From Coprinopsis marcescibilis (lineage: Eukaryota; Basidiomycota; Agaricomycetes; Agaricales; Psathyrellaceae), in the NCBI GenBank assembly GCA_004369085.1, contig ML210148.1, positions 304,977 to 368,976 of the forward strand: a DNA stretch of 64,000 nt, read 5' to 3'. Under the pieces are notes generated by a model, which saw only the letters and a program-made list of their open reading frames with translations, had not been told where the DNA came from and made no database searches. This document shows, in pieces, positions 1-13,235 of this stretch. Each line of letters begins with the position of its first letter. Position 1 is the first letter of the stretch. The position numbers and the translations under genes are program-made.

Positions 1-1395
1 GGTGTGGGGTTGGGGTCGTCTATAAAGTCCACGACGGCGCCTTCGACGTCTTGTTCGAGTTCGGCGAGGATGTGGAAGAGGCGTTGGGTGCTGGAGCTGG
101 TGTCGCCTTTTTCCAACGCTTTTACGCGCGCGCGCGAGGATCGGGAGTCGAGGGAGAACTTTACGAGGACGATGGAGAGGATTGTGGGTATCAAAAGTGG
201 GAGCATGGTATATAACAGCTGCAGCGTAGTGAGTGGATCAGTTTGTGCTTGCGGGGACGGAAGCTTACAATGTTGAGTGGAAAGCGGAGCTCGAGTGCTG
301 GAGGCACGATTGGTTTGCGAAATTTGAAACTTTTGAACCAGTCTCGTGAAAGGATTGCGACCTTTTCGGGTTGTGGGGGTGGGGTGTCCGAGATTGTGTG
401 GTTTCTAATGAGGTATGGGTATTCCTCGTCCATAGTTCTGCATTAACAACGTTTAGCGGGGGAGACAGGGTATGTGGGTAGCTGGCAGGTACTGACATTT
501 CTACGCCGTTGGTTTCGTATTCTGCAAAGGGGTCTTCGTATTCAATGGCGGCCGTCACATAAGGTACTGTCAAGTCGTTTATACTGGAAATGGCAGAACT
601 TGGATTCAGATGTCAGAATAAAATATAGGAAGAAGGGAACGCACGCGTTGGCGTATATTCTCAAGTGTTTGAACTTGGTAAGGGCTTGGTAGAATATTCG
701 GTCTAGCCAATTCTTTGAGATTCTATGGGATGGCGAAGCAAACCTGGGTACACACCTGGATCAGCCATTACGACCAGTATCGGTCGCCCATTAGGCGACC
801 ATTTGTCTGCACAGAAGAACTGTTCGCCTGTCCTGGAAAGTAACCGCGGTCCGAGAGCCTGGGCCAGTGAAGAAATTAACGACGGATATCGTGGAAGGCC
901 AATGTGCGGCGTTGCAATCGTGTTGAAGTTTACAGGCTGTACTTTATCAAAGAAACCTTGCTGTAGGAGAATTCTAGTAGGCCAGATAAGCAGCCCATCC
1001 ACAAGACGAAACGAAGCGTATACTGACCCTACAACGTATCGCGCAACGAGGCCGCCCAGACTATAACCTGTCACAGACAGCTTGGTGACCTTTTCCCCAG
1101 CATCCTCGAGTTCAGAGACTTTGTCCAGGACCTGTGAGCAAGAGTTATGTCATGGGCGGCTAGTGTTTGGCACACGAGCGGCTCTACTGACCTCTTTGGC
1201 TACTCGCTCTCCTCCCCAATCAATGCCGTCATATGTAGATGCTTCTCGGTTTGTTTCTGCGACCAGAACTTCAAGCTTTGAGTCCCCCAAGGTCAAGGCA
1301 TAGGTTTCCGAAGCTATGCGTTGGAGTTCTGCCATGTGGCCGGGGTGTCCCCACATGCCATGGATAAGGACAAGCAGGTGGATGGGTGTTGGCAT
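1..1395 (-). CDS. DUF676 lipase/serine esterase (ROG1-like), 3' end outside the window
   Basis: Putative cytosolic or membrane-associated lipase of the DUF676 alpha/beta-hydrolase family, the group that holds yeast Rog1. The first exon starts at the ATG at 1393-1395 (MPTPIHLLVLIHGMWG) and carries the HG oxyanion-type motif of the family. After an intron, the nucleophile elbow GYSLGG (G-x-S-x-G) lies near 1060, followed by 'NTIATPHIGLP', typical of Rog1-type lipases. A further exon at about 570-500 contains 'TVPYVTAAIEYEDPF', the conserved C-terminal block of the family. The last visible part (about 205-1) has a hydrophobic stretch, 'LPLLIPTILSIVL', which may be a membrane anchor, and then a charged tail still open at base 1. 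Introns are short. The physiological substrate cannot be told from sequence; phospholipid or monoacylglycerol hydrolysis is inferred from relatives. Confidence 0.82.
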
Positions 1396-2090
1396 ATCTG
1401 GAGGAAAAGTAACCAAGAAAGGGATGCGGTAACTTGACTGCTGGGCAGAGAGTATATAACTGAGAACGGGAGGCTATGCGGATATGCGTGGAGACTGCGG
1501 CATGGATTTCATTGCTAAGACCTTGCGAGTTGAGACGGACTGCGTGAGGCGCCGGCCGAGGTGGCGCGTATGCGCTACTGATTGCGTGACTAATCCACGG
1601 CAACCTCTGTGGTGATGACAACTCGTCCTGCCGGCAGAAATTCCATGTTAAGGTTGACCTAAGTCTTGAGCTTGAAGCTTGAGGCCTGATGCAGCGTACT
1701 CTTGAGGCCTGAGACTTGTGCTTCCTGCCTTACTAGCTGCTTACTGGTAGGGTCAAATCCGCTAGATAACCTCACTGCGTGGGAGTCTCCAAAAACATCG
1801 CAGCACAGTTGGGTGAACCGCCAGTGACAGCCAATAGAATTCGATTATAACATTACCGTCGCCGACACGTTCCTGCTATCCGTGCAGCTGGGTCAAACGT
1901 TCGCAGCACTCGACCAGCGATAGCGTCCAGTTTCGCAGAAACTGCGGGACATTCTCAAGACTTTCGACGGAAAAGGAAATTAACGGTCACGTTTTGGATC
2001 TGACATCATGTATGGAATCGATCATCGAGTTTCGCCTCAAGCTTTGTGCTTTCGTTCTATTCCACAACCTACCCCTGTCCTAAGCCCTCC
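1396..2090. promoter_or_regulatory. Divergent promoter region between the DUF676 lipase and phosphoglucomutase
   Basis: These 695 bases separate two divergently transcribed genes and hold no credible coding exon. A CCAAT pentamer occurs near 1830, and pyrimidine-rich sequence precedes the phosphoglucomutase ATG. The region also contains a 12-base direct repeat (listed separately). The promoter role is inferred only from position. Confidence 0.5.
1678..1712. repeat. Short direct repeat, two copies of cttgaggcctga
   Basis: The 12-mer cttgaggcctga occurs at 1678-1689 and again at 1701-1712. Degenerate 'cttga' copies lie just upstream (1664-1678). It sits in the lipase/phosphoglucomutase intergenic region. 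It could be a regulator-binding pair or simple local duplication. Confidence 0.6.
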
Positions 2091-4122
<2,032 letters not shown>

Positions 4123-4297
4123 ATTTCAAGTAGAATCGAAGACAGAGGGTTAATCGTTTGATGGGTGAGGGTTATACGTGTTCGCTGTCTGCACGGAAGA
4201 ATTGTAATACCATAACCAACCGACTGTGTCAATGCTATACCAAGTATCCAATGTTGCTTTCGCATCTACTCTGCGCTCTTTGGGGTCAATCAGGCGC

Positions 4298-5643
4298 TTA
4301 CAGCTTGCCGCCGCCTCTTTCCTCGGCACCAAAGTGCTCAGCAAAAGCCGGTCCAAGTTCTCCGAGCATATCCTGAGTTACCACACCTCTGCCTTCCTTT
4401 GCGAAAGCCCTCTTGCTAGCCGCTCGTGTGACCATGCTGCCTCCGACGGCGGCTAAAAGAGGAACCCTTGAGATTGGTAGAGTCCCGTCGCTGCGGATTG
4501 GGTAATATCAGTAGGAAGTCTGCCACATCAATCCAACCAAACGCTTACCCAAAAGCGCCATCCTCGTAGCACTTTCCCCATGCCATGAATGTGCCAACGC
4601 TTCCGCTCAGAACATCTCCTTGCCCGCCGCACCGCTTCAGACCGCCCTCGACATCAACGATGATAGTTTCTTGTGCCTGTTCGTTTTGGGACCCTTTGGC
4701 TTCAATGTGGCTCTTGGCAAGGTCAGCCTCTCCACCGGTCGTGTCAATAGATATAATATCCCTGGCGCCTTTCTGCAGAACAGTGACGCCACCTAGCAAC
4801 TTGGACACCAGGCCTGCGCGTTCGCCAAGCGGAGTGGAAGGGTCCACTCCGACTTGTTCGCTGAGCCGCTTGAACTCGACCACGTTGGGTGTCAGTACAG
4901 CACGCCTGTATCCTTTAATGATTGAGAGATCGTGTCCGATCAGGAAGAGGGCGTCTGCGTCGAGGACGAGGTACATCCCATTCTGGCGGGCGAGGTTGAT
5001 AGCTAGTCTGGCAAAGCTTTGCATGTATGGTTCGCGGCCGAGGCCTGGACCGACGATGAGAACGTGGAGACGGGAGAGGAGAGATTGGAGGTGGGGTTTG
5101 ACTTGGTCCGAGGTTCTTTTTTGGGGTTTTGAGTTGGGCATGATGAGTGGGATGGACGGGGAGGGCTTACGATGATTCGTTGAGGATAGGGTGGACGATT
5201 AGGTCCGGTGAGTAGGATTTGATCGCTCCCGCTGCTGTAGGCGAGCAGATGACGTGCGAGAGGTCTGCGCCCTATACGCATGGAGTCCCGTGGCTCGTCA
5301 GATGTGCCCCTCTGGCAAGAAATCGAAGGAGATACGGACGAATCGCAGTGCAGAGAATGCGGCGAAGAATGGAGCGCCGGTATAGCTGTTTGGTAGATGG
5401 TATCGTTAGTATAGGTTCCCCCAATTGTACCAGCAGCAGATACGAGCTCAAGTGCGCCACCCAGCACTCCTACGCGGCCTGCAGGAACAAGGAAGAACGG
5501 TGACCACTGGTTCAGCATTTCTGTCCGGTTTAGTGCTGATCGATGCAGAGCTTGCACTGACCGGACTGTCCTTTGTGCAAAGAGCCATCCAGAGGTGGTA
5601 GCAGCCGTTTAATCTGGTCGATTATAACACGAGGAACTGGCAT
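4298..5643 (-). CDS. ATP-dependent (S)-NAD(P)H-hydrate dehydratase
   Basis: Metabolite-repair enzyme of the ribokinase-like YjeF-C/CARKD family. It dehydrates damaged NADHX and NADPHX back to NADH and NADPH, using ATP (ADP in bacteria). The start is the ATG at 5641-5643; [28 protein letters not shown] matches the family N-terminus (I-P-P-L...HKG). Middle exons encode [13 protein letters not shown] and '[30 protein letters not shown]' segments. The large exon at 5141-4545 carries VGPGLGR (nucleotide loop), [10 protein letters not shown] and [11 protein letters not shown]. It also carries [10 protein letters not shown], whose Asp is the catalytic base. The last exon ends ...[12 protein letters not shown] at 4298. 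Several short introns interrupt the N-terminal half. Yeast's homologue is YKL151C. The fusion with an epimerase domain seen in bacteria is absent, as usual in fungi. Confidence 0.9.
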
Positions 5644-6272
5644 TCTGGTTGAGGGAAATGTGGTACTCGTATTCCTATGGCTTTGACATGACGTCGACAG
5701 GGCAAGGTAAGATTGAAGCTCCGCCGGGATATGCCGGTGCCTACTCATTGTTGCCAAGCCGGACGCTTGCATGTTGCATTCGACCAGCCCTTTGTCTTGT
5801 CGAGCTCGCATTAACCGATGCAGCTATTCGCTATCATCGTCGCTGTTTATTCGCCCGACCATATCAAGCTCGGGGGCTAGAAGGGCCTACTTCCGGTACT
5901 TTCGGATATCCACGGACCAACCGAATTACAGAAACGGAATCGCGGGACCCTGTTTTTCAAGCCACGAGTCAGCCAATCCAACTTGCAGGCCAGCCTATAA
6001 CTGCGACAACAAAGGAATTATCACTTGGCGACTGCTTCGTTTATCCTTGTGTTCGATTTATGGACTTTCGCAATCCGGCGCTTATGCCTCATGACCCCAG
6101 GTTCATAAAACAAGTCGGAAACGTTGTCGCCAAGAAGTGGCGGTCGGCTTTCGCGTCCTTGTTGTATGAGACCCCAGTGTTGATTGCGCTATACTTATGT
6201 TGAAGATGGTTCAACAAGACGTGAAAACCCTCCAACATCCCTCCAACTACTCTTCCGCTCGTTACGCAAGCT
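5644..6272. other. Intergenic, divergent promoters of NAD(P)HX dehydratase and GH16 gene
   Basis: These 629 bases lie between two genes transcribed apart. An open frame on the plus strand (about 5649-6203) has no recognisable domain and no compositional sign of coding. I see nothing else in it except the likely promoters. Confidence 0.5.
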
Positions 6273-7558
6273 ATGACCATCGTCGATCTCATCGTGATCG
6301 CCACGATACTTGTCTCCCACTTGCCTGCAGTGGTGGGTACCCCAGGGCAGTCGGACGGAGCTTACACCGAACCATTTAAACGGCAGTTGCCAACAATTCG
6401 ACCAGGCTCCCCGCAATCCCCTTGGAACACCTGCGAAAAATCAGGTGGACCATACAAATTGCAAGACTATTATCGCGGGGAATCATTTCTAAAGTATGTA
6501 CCTGGATCTACCAACCGAATCTGGGAAAACTAATGTTATCCTTTTCTGGTAGCGATTGGGAGTTCTTCTCTTGGGCAGACCCTACCAACGGAAACGTAAA
6601 TTATCAGACGAGAGCAAACGCCATCGCAAAAAACTTGGCCTATGTCAAGCAAGATGGTACCACAGTTCTGGCTGTGGATGACTTCTCAAACGTCCCCGTT
6701 GGTGGAAGAAGAGACTCGTGAGTGGCTCATGCACTATTCCCGATCTGATGCTTTGTCTAATGGTAGCGCTTTCTGTCAGGGTCCGAATAAATACGAAAAA
6801 GAGGTACAACGAGGGGTTGTTCATCGCGGATTTCTGGAAAATGCCATATGGATGTAGTCTTTGGCCTGCCTATTGGTCCGTTGGACCGAATTGGCCTAAT
6901 GGAGGTTCGTGCTCTGTTTAGCCGCTCGATCGAGAAGATAGTTGATAAATTGTCCAGGGGAGATTGATGTACTGGAGGGTGCAAACCTGCAGAAAACGAA
7001 CCAATACACCCTCCACACAGGCCCAATGTGTACCGCGTCCTTGGGAAACGTGAAGGTCGATGCACGGCTGATCCACACCCAGTGCGCGAGCTACTGGTGG
7101 GACAACCGAGGGTGTGGCTTTTCCGATTCTGATGAGCGAAGTTACGGAAAAGGATTTAATGATGTTGGAGGGGGCGTTTTTGCGCACCTGTGGAACCGGG
7201 ATGGCATCAAAATGTGGCATTTCGCACGTTCTGAGATCCCTGCCGATTTAAAAGAAGAACGACCCAATCCAGCTACGTGGGTGACGCCCGTGGCATTTTG
7301 GAGTTCTCGAACTTGTGATATGGGAAAGAACTTCTACGAACATACTTTGGTCATCGACACCACGATTTGCGGTGATTGGGCTGGCGCTACCTACTCCTCC
7401 TCTGGGTGTCCCGGTACGTGTGCAGAGGCTGTCGCCAACAAGCAGAATTTCAAAGGTGAGTGTGTGTGTATATAGTTATTGTTCACCTGTCCTCATTTTT
7501 GAATTTAGGAGCAAAGTGGGAGATAAACTATATCGCCGTATACCAAAGGAATGAATAA
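6273..7558 (+). CDS. Secreted GH16 endo-beta-glucanase-like protein
   Basis: Glycoside hydrolase family 16 enzyme, probably acting on beta-1,3(4)-glucans in the fungal's own wall or in substrate. Exons: 6273-6493, 6553-6717, 6780-6904, 6958-7455, 7509-7558. The N-terminus (MTIVDLIVIATILVSHLPAVVG) is a signal peptide. The catalytic motif GEIDVLEG (E-x-D-x-x-E, nucleophile and acid/base) starts just after the intron ending at 6957. It is preceded by 'GLFIADFWKMPYGCSLWPAYW', the usual strand leading into the active site. Downstream GDWAGATYSSSGCPGTC and the C-terminal KWEINYIAVYQ strand are typical of the fungal subgroup. Cysteines such as TGPMC, NRGCGF and SSGCPGTC suggest disulfides. About 352 residues. 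Exact substrate (laminarin, lichenan or wall glucan) cannot be assigned. Confidence 0.92.
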
Positions 7559-8002
7559 AGGGTTACCATGTAGCCACACGGAGCTTTGTAATGTCACTCG
7601 ATCGGATATGTAATCGTACCTTGCTTTATTTCGATATCTCAGTGAGGAGAGAAGCCTTTTTCATCTCCGTGTCGGACGCCAGGCCACTCTCAAGTCGCGA
7701 GTTATGTAGCATGTGGCGAATCGCGGTCGTGGGAATGTATAGCACCGCCACCGACACGCCTTCGCGACCGGCGCTGAAAGCATCACGAAAACAAACGGTC
7801 TGCCAGTTTGACCGCGTACTAGTCTGTTCTCGTTACTTATCTATCCGGAACCGTACATTCTTTTCGCTTATTCTTGTTATTTTGGGCGTTGTGTATCACT
7901 AACCCCTTACGCTCCTCAGTTTGTATTGATATCTTACCGACAGCATGGAATCCAAGAGCAGCTCTCGGTGAATATTGCATCTACACGCGACAACCATTGG
8001 CA
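7559..8002. promoter_or_regulatory. Intergenic between GH16 gene and first C2HC finger gene
   Basis: These 444 bases hold the GH16 3' untranslated region and the promoter of the next gene. Pyrimidine-rich stretches (about 7850-7930) resemble a basidiomycete transcription start region. An upstream ATG at 7945 followed by a GT donor (7968) could be a 5' exon or an alternative start of the finger gene. Confidence 0.45.
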
Positions 8003-9796
8003 ATGGACCCTGACAAACCGTTTCTACAGAACCCCAATCAAAGTAACATATCTAGGTCGCGCAAAGGTGAGCCACACATCCTTCCTTGTCTCTAATCGTG
8101 TATTTAGTTCCTGTGTAGCCAAAACGAACCAGTTCCCAGCACGCGGGGTATTTGAACCACTACCACCTCGCCGACACGCTCTCATATTCCAGAACAGTGC
8201 CCAATCCGACTCCAGCAGTGATAGCGAATCGAACCAGCCCTCTCCACCAGCAAGAACCTTTCTGAAACCTCAGTCTCCCCAGAAGAGCATGGCGAAGGAA
8301 GCATTGAATGCAAAGGTAAGCAGTACTCCATTTCTTTGCTGGGAGTGCGGGGGTACCGACCCTTGGCTATCCTTAGCCTCCCACAGTGGTGAAACAAGCT
8401 CCGAAGCAAAGGTGAGCACACATTTAACGTCATTGGCTTCTACCAATTCAATCCAATATAGCGACGCGCCCAGTCGATCGAATAGTTCCATCAAGCAACC
8501 TCTGAAGGACACTGCATCTGTCACCAAACCGATCTCTAAAGCGTGAGAGGCACCCTGTTATTTGGGTTCGCCACGTCTGATTTCGATACCCCAAAGGCGT
8601 TCTGTGGCTCAAAGTTTACGAGACGAGGACGAAGGATCTGTCGCGGAGTCCATTGCAGAGTCCACAATTACGAGTGGCAGAATAAGCCGCACCGTCAAGG
8701 ATCGACAAGAATATTTTAAAAACCAGTCCGACTGTGCTGCATTTGGCCCTTACAGAGCACTCTGCAGCCGGTGCAAGCACTTTGTCAACCTCAACCGCAG
8801 TCAAACATACGCTGTTACGCCCTGGGAACGTCACAGAGCAAAATGCGACCAGGAACTTGCAAGGTAACATGTTCGTGATCGCTTACAGGCTGTCATGTTG
8901 TTGACCGAATCACCGATCCTCTAGCGAGGCAGCGTTGCCTGCTAACGCCGACGAGATGGTGAATTTGCCTCCAAGTCAGATTTTTGGTGAACTCCCGGTC
9001 CGTCGCTCTGCCTCAGAACGACGCGCCTACCTTTTGTCAGAAAAGAACATCGAAGTTGTTGAAGAAGGTCGGGTGAAGTGCAACAGCTGCTCCAATTGGG
9101 TTACCCTGAAAAAGGGACAGCCATATGACCTTACTAAATGGAAACAACACAAGGAACGCTGCGTTCAGGATACGTACGTACAGATAAAACATTCTTGCTC
9201 GGTACTGTGGTCTTCTAACGCAACACAGCCCAAGCGACCGTATCCTAACGGCTGAAAGAAAGCTGGCGATTATCAACGACCCTCAGGTCAAGTCTTTCGA
9301 CTCGACCAGCATAGAATGTTCGAAATGCGATCAGAAAATCGTAGGCACTTCAGGAAAGGAATACGACCTTGAAGCATGGGAATCACACAAGGAGCAGTGC
9401 AGGTAAATCGGAAATTAACGACGATGACTGGGGAAATCACTGACCGACTATCTTATCAGAGAAGCCGCTGAGCCACAACAGCCAGAGGGAACCGTAAGCT
9501 CGGTTCCCTTCCCCGCCGTCAAGTCTGGGGAGCCCTCCTCGTCTGTTGCCTCTACCGAAGACACGTTGGTTGCAGCCAGTGGGCACGAAAGCACAAGAGG
9601 TGCAAAGCGCCCTCGCGAGGAAGAAACAAGTGAAACAGTCCTCGAAGAAGACGAGCGACCAGCCAACCGTAAGCGTTCTGAAATTTATGAGCCACCTATT
9701 CAAGACGCGCCTACCCCTATGGGTTGGATATTATTACCGTTCAAATCTTTTGTTCGAGGATTCCGTCAGAGTTTGAAGAACAGCAGCTCTGAGTGA
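8003..9796 (+). CDS. Unrecognised protein with three tandem C2HC finger repeats
   Basis: I do not recognise a named family. The spliced product has a Ser/Pro-rich, low-complexity N-terminal third (SDSSSDSESNQPSPP), then three repeats of about 50-60 residues. The repeats are near 8764-8847, 9080-9163 and 9311-9400. Each ends in C-x2-C-x11-Y-x4-W-x2-H-x3-C with identical 28-residue spacing: CSRC...W..H...C, CNSC...W..H...C, CSKC...W..H...C. Each finger is preceded by a charged, probably helical segment of ERRxYL or ERKL type. A basic/acidic linker with a KRPRE cluster and the tail PMGWILLPFKSFVRGFRQSL follow. Start chosen at the ATG at 8003 because splicing MDPDKPFLQ... to ...KTNQFPARG keeps frame; MESKSSSR at 7945 is the alternative. 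Zinc binding and nucleic-acid or protein binding are inferred. The next gene encodes a one-finger relative. Confidence 0.72.
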
Positions 9797-10666
9797 TTTT
9801 GCCCGATTTTGCCCTTATATAACCGAATACCCGCAATCTTTTGCAATACATTGGCACTTTCGTGCGATTTTTAAAACAATCGGTCGGCGGATTTTCTCTG
9901 ATTGTGTCCTTGAGGTCGCTGCGTGCGCCACAGGAATTCATCTATTCTGTTCACGGAGAAGAACACGAAGAATGGACATACAAGTTGGACCCGGGCATCG
10001 TCAAGCATCTAAATCGTGGATTACGGAAGGCAGGACCCCGAGAGACTCGCCTGCTTGCGGAGGTTGCGCACGAGGCTTAAATTCCAACCCAGATGCTCAA
10101 CAGAAATGCGCGCGACAAGGGGCAATGGACTCGCTTTGACTGACATCCTGCAGGTAGCGCTCTGCACGACGGTTTCCGGGACCCGGCTGCTGGCTCAGTG
10201 GCTGAAATGCGGATTATTGGACGGTGAGCCACTTCCTCTTTCTCCATGTCACCTGGGTATCTACTGGCTTGGTTCACCGTCGTTTAGCATCCTTTTTGGG
10301 CACGAAGCAAAGCCACCGTGGAGGATTGTACACGACTTATTCAGAAACCCAGCATCTTGGCTCAGTTTTTGGGGTCTTGATGCGATGGCATTGGTGAGCA
10401 GTTATACGTATTCCAAAAAATTGACAGACTAAATCAGTACATCACCCAGAGAGCCAATACAGTCGCGCTGTAAAGAACTTTAGAGGACGGAGATCCACGA
10501 TATGGCGCACACACAAGATCCAACGATTCGCCCTTTTTTGGCGAGAGAAGGACGGAGGAGGCGGGGGATTTCTTGACGCAAAAATAACCTACCCCACAGG
10601 GCAGCCGTTAAAATAGTGCGAAACCTATGCGTGGAGATAACAATAACCCATCGCTCCCTCTGGAAC
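9797..10666. other. Intergenic between the two C2HC finger genes
   Basis: These 870 bases separate two related genes on the same strand. Open frames at 9841-10080 and 10016-10432 have no finger motif or recognisable domain. The stretch around 9925-10080 has mildly codon-like sequence and could be a relic, but I cannot support a gene. A CCCACAG acceptor-like site at about 10593-10599 suggests that a 5' exon of the downstream gene may lie here. Confidence 0.4.
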
Positions 10667-11356
10667 ATGATCAGAGGAAAAACTAAAGCCAGCGCCGTCC
10701 CTGTCTGCGAACGAGAGCGAAGACTTCGCTCAGATCCTCTTGTCATCGTCCTTCACGAAAACCTGGTACAATGCCGCAATTGCAGCCGCAATATCATACT
10801 GGGAAAGAAAAACGCGTACGACCCTTACCACTGGGGAAGACATCGAGAGCGTTGCCTCCGACGCATGCACAAATCTGTGAGTGTGGCCTTGCAAGCATCT
10901 GTCCTTTTTGTGACTGAGCTGTCGCGTTCTGTCTAGCTCCATTGTGGCCCACAGCGAAACGGAGGACGAAAGAAGCTCTCCAGGCTGCCCTATCTGCCCC
11001 CTATTATCACCTCTAACTTACGACCGACCGAAGACGCCTTTAATCTGGAGTCTCTTAGTCCACTGACCCCTCTCACCCCTGATTGCGACTTAAGACTCGC
11101 CGACAACACCTTGGATTTCGGTCTTTCTGGTCCCCTCTCCCCCCTCAGCCCCATCGACAGTCCGTCACCGTCACCGATCCTGGAGTTTGGCTGCTCGAGT
11201 TCCTCAATGACTATCGTCCTCCCAACGACGCCCCCCAAGCCCAAGAAAACCAACTTTGTGGATCGGTGTTGCGTGGCGGGGGAAATGCTCAAGGCAGTTG
11301 ATCCAAATAAGCTCGACGCTGCGTTAACTATGATTCTGCTTTATCACGCCTCTTAG
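10667..11356 (+). CDS. Single C2HC finger protein, relative of the upstream gene
   Basis: Exons 10667-10876 and 10937-11356. The first exon carries one finger, CRNC...YDPYHWGRHRERC, with exactly the C-x2-C-x11-Y-x4-W-x2-H-x3-C spacing of the three repeats in the neighbouring gene. It is preceded by the same kind of charged segment (CERERRLRSDPL). The second exon encodes a Ser/Pro/Thr-rich tail (LSPLTPLTP, GPLSPLSPIDSPSPSP). It ends in a short, more ordered block (VAGEMLKAVDPNKLDAALTMILLYHAS) that looks like a small helical module. SP and TP dipeptides could be kinase sites. The start is uncertain: the frame is open to about 10577 and an upstream exon is possible. Function unknown; a DNA-binding regulator is a guess from composition. 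The gene converges on the sirtuin, with 86 bp between stops. Confidence 0.65.
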
Positions 11357-11442
11357 AAAGTATTAGATGTGTAACTCTTAGCAATGTATGTAACATCAGG
11401 CATGTATGTGTGTATGATAGTATGTGTAAAATAGTAAACTGC

Positions 11443-13138
11443 TCATCCGACTGCCCGCGGAGACGTCGAATCGTCTCCCATAGGTTTAGTAACTATCCCG
11501 CTTGTAAGTAGCTTCGCGAGAACCGGATCTTCATTTTCCTGTGACCCGCTAATGAAACACATCAAACATGAGCACAGAGCGAGATTTAGCGACCCATATA
11601 GGAGATGGGGAAATTCATACTCACACCAGGGCCCTTGCTGTCTCAGTCAATACTGTACCGGTGCTCATATTGATCTTCTCGATTCCGGCCAAGCTGTCCG
11701 CGCGAGTAGGGCCGACATTGAGAAGCATGACTGGTTTCTTCATTTCTAGCGCTCTTTTGACCAATCTGGTAAGGACTCGGTTAGAAAAGAGTGCTAGGTG
11801 GCTATGGATATCGATTTACCGATATGCGGAAAACGTAGCGAGAGTAGTACCAATAAGCAGCAACTTATCGGCCGTTTCGACATCATGGAACCTATGCGGT
11901 GTGAGGTATAGTCGCGCCGCTCCACAAAACGGGAAACACTTACGAGCGCTCTTTGACCTCTTTGGATATTGATTCTCCGAAAAAGACAACTTCGGGCTTG
12001 TGCTATTAAAGTAATGTTTGTGTGTCTTTTAGCAAAAACAAGGACACAAGACGGTGAACTTACGACAGTGTTATGATTCCCCTCTTGAAAACACGTTGGA
12101 CAGTTCGGAATGACGAAGTCTTGGTACGATACACCGAGATGCTCGATGGCAACCTTGAGAATGGCGATAGGTGAGTGCTGCTTGGAGGTTCGTATAGATC
12201 AATCGTACATCACCGTCAGGATTCGTCCGAGGTTGAGTATTAGTCCGTTCCATTTCCTCGGCAAACTCGCGCCACTGAGGGTTAGAGGACGATAGCATGG
12301 ATTGGAAGGTCTTGCGATGTATACTATGACCCTTTGAGCAGTGCACGCGCTGAGGAGTTTTCGTCAAGCATTCATTTGCATCTTAGACAACGCTTCAACA
12401 TACATGCAGGGTTCCATGAAGTTCAAGAATGCGCTCTAGGATTTGGCTTTCTGGCCAGCGACCGCCCCCGGCCTGTCTCAAAGCCTTATGATGAAGCCCG
12501 TCTACATTCTGGAAGGGTAGAAGTTGAGATATATGCTTTTTTCTACGACGGAATAAATTCCAGTAGAATCGCACCTGAGTTATGAGCTTAGATATATGGC
12601 CAGTATGCATCAAAGATGCCAACGCAAAGTGCGTCGTGTTAGGTTGGGCGTCTCGCACTGGAGGATACCCCAGATAGGATCGAAGCCTACAGTAATCCTT
12701 TATGAATATATACATCCCTTTTGATGAGTTACAGTTCGTTTTTCCTCACCAATATCGCTGCCTATGTGTGGTTACGCAACTGTGTCGGTCACACGCACGG
12801 TTATTACGAAGGACAGCCGTACCTGAAGTGACGACCCTTGTCGCTCTGCTCGACCAGCTCGTGGTAGAATATAGGCCTATACAATGCTAAAGATAAGATG
12901 TACAATAGACATATTGACCTTCTTACTTGTAATTGGGGTTCATGTAGCGCCCATCAGGCCCGCGGTATGCACGAATTCCTGAATCCACACTGACACCTGC
13001 GCCAGTCAGAACCGTCAGGCTTCCAGAGCGTACGAAGTCGCATAGTTTAGAGACAGCTTCTACCGCTGTTATTACTGGATATTGGGTTGGTGTAGCATCG
13101 AGAATGGCCTGAGGAATGTGGGGGACGGAGACTCGCAT
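11443..13138 (-). CDS. NAD-dependent protein deacylase, SIRT4-like class II sirtuin
   Basis: Sir2-family enzyme that removes acyl groups from lysine using NAD+. The start is MRVSVPHIPQAILDATPTQYP at 13138. The NAD-binding block LTVLTGAGVSVDSGIRAYRGPDG follows, the class II version of GAGxSxxSGIxxYR. Later exons give TQNVDGLHHKAL (ribose-binding N-x-D) and LELHGTLH (catalytic His). They also give VIPNCPTC (second zinc pair) and HKPEVVFFGESI. The first zinc pair reads C-x3-GH rather than C-x2-C, as in other fungal members. C-terminal blocks are ETADKLLLIGTTLATFSAYRLV, LLNVGPTRAD and TGTVLTETARALV. A donor gtgagt inside the last Val codon joins a further exon, so the protein extends to 11443 (ends MGDDSTSPRAVG). 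Without it, a TGA at 11621-11623 would end translation. Mitochondrial location is expected for SIRT4 relatives but not shown. Confidence 0.88.
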
Positions 13139-13235
13139 GTGACCGTCGAATACAAAATGGACACCGGCTATAATAGCCTCCGCCCTGCCTGTTGAACTGG
13201 ACCGGAATGTTGACTCGGCGCAACTTGCATCCACC
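13139..13235. promoter_or_regulatory. 97-bp divergent promoter between sirtuin and PEX7
   Basis: Only 97 bases separate the two start codons, so the genes must share regulatory DNA or have transcription start sites inside each other's 5' regions. No recognisable TATA or CCAAT element was found. Confidence 0.5.

Noticed and set aside
5649..6203. 184-codon plus-strand open frame between the NAD(P)HX dehydratase and the GH16 gene
   Set aside because: No recognisable domain, amino-acid composition like random sequence, lies in a divergent promoter region.
8003..9796. C2HC fingers as retroviral-type zinc knuckles from a Gag protein
   Set aside because: Zinc knuckles have C-x2-C-x4-H-x4-C; here the gap before His is 19 residues, and no transposon proteins are near.
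10016..10432. Possible gene or relic between the C2HC finger genes
   Set aside because: No finger motif and no family match; kept only as a remark in the intergenic entry.
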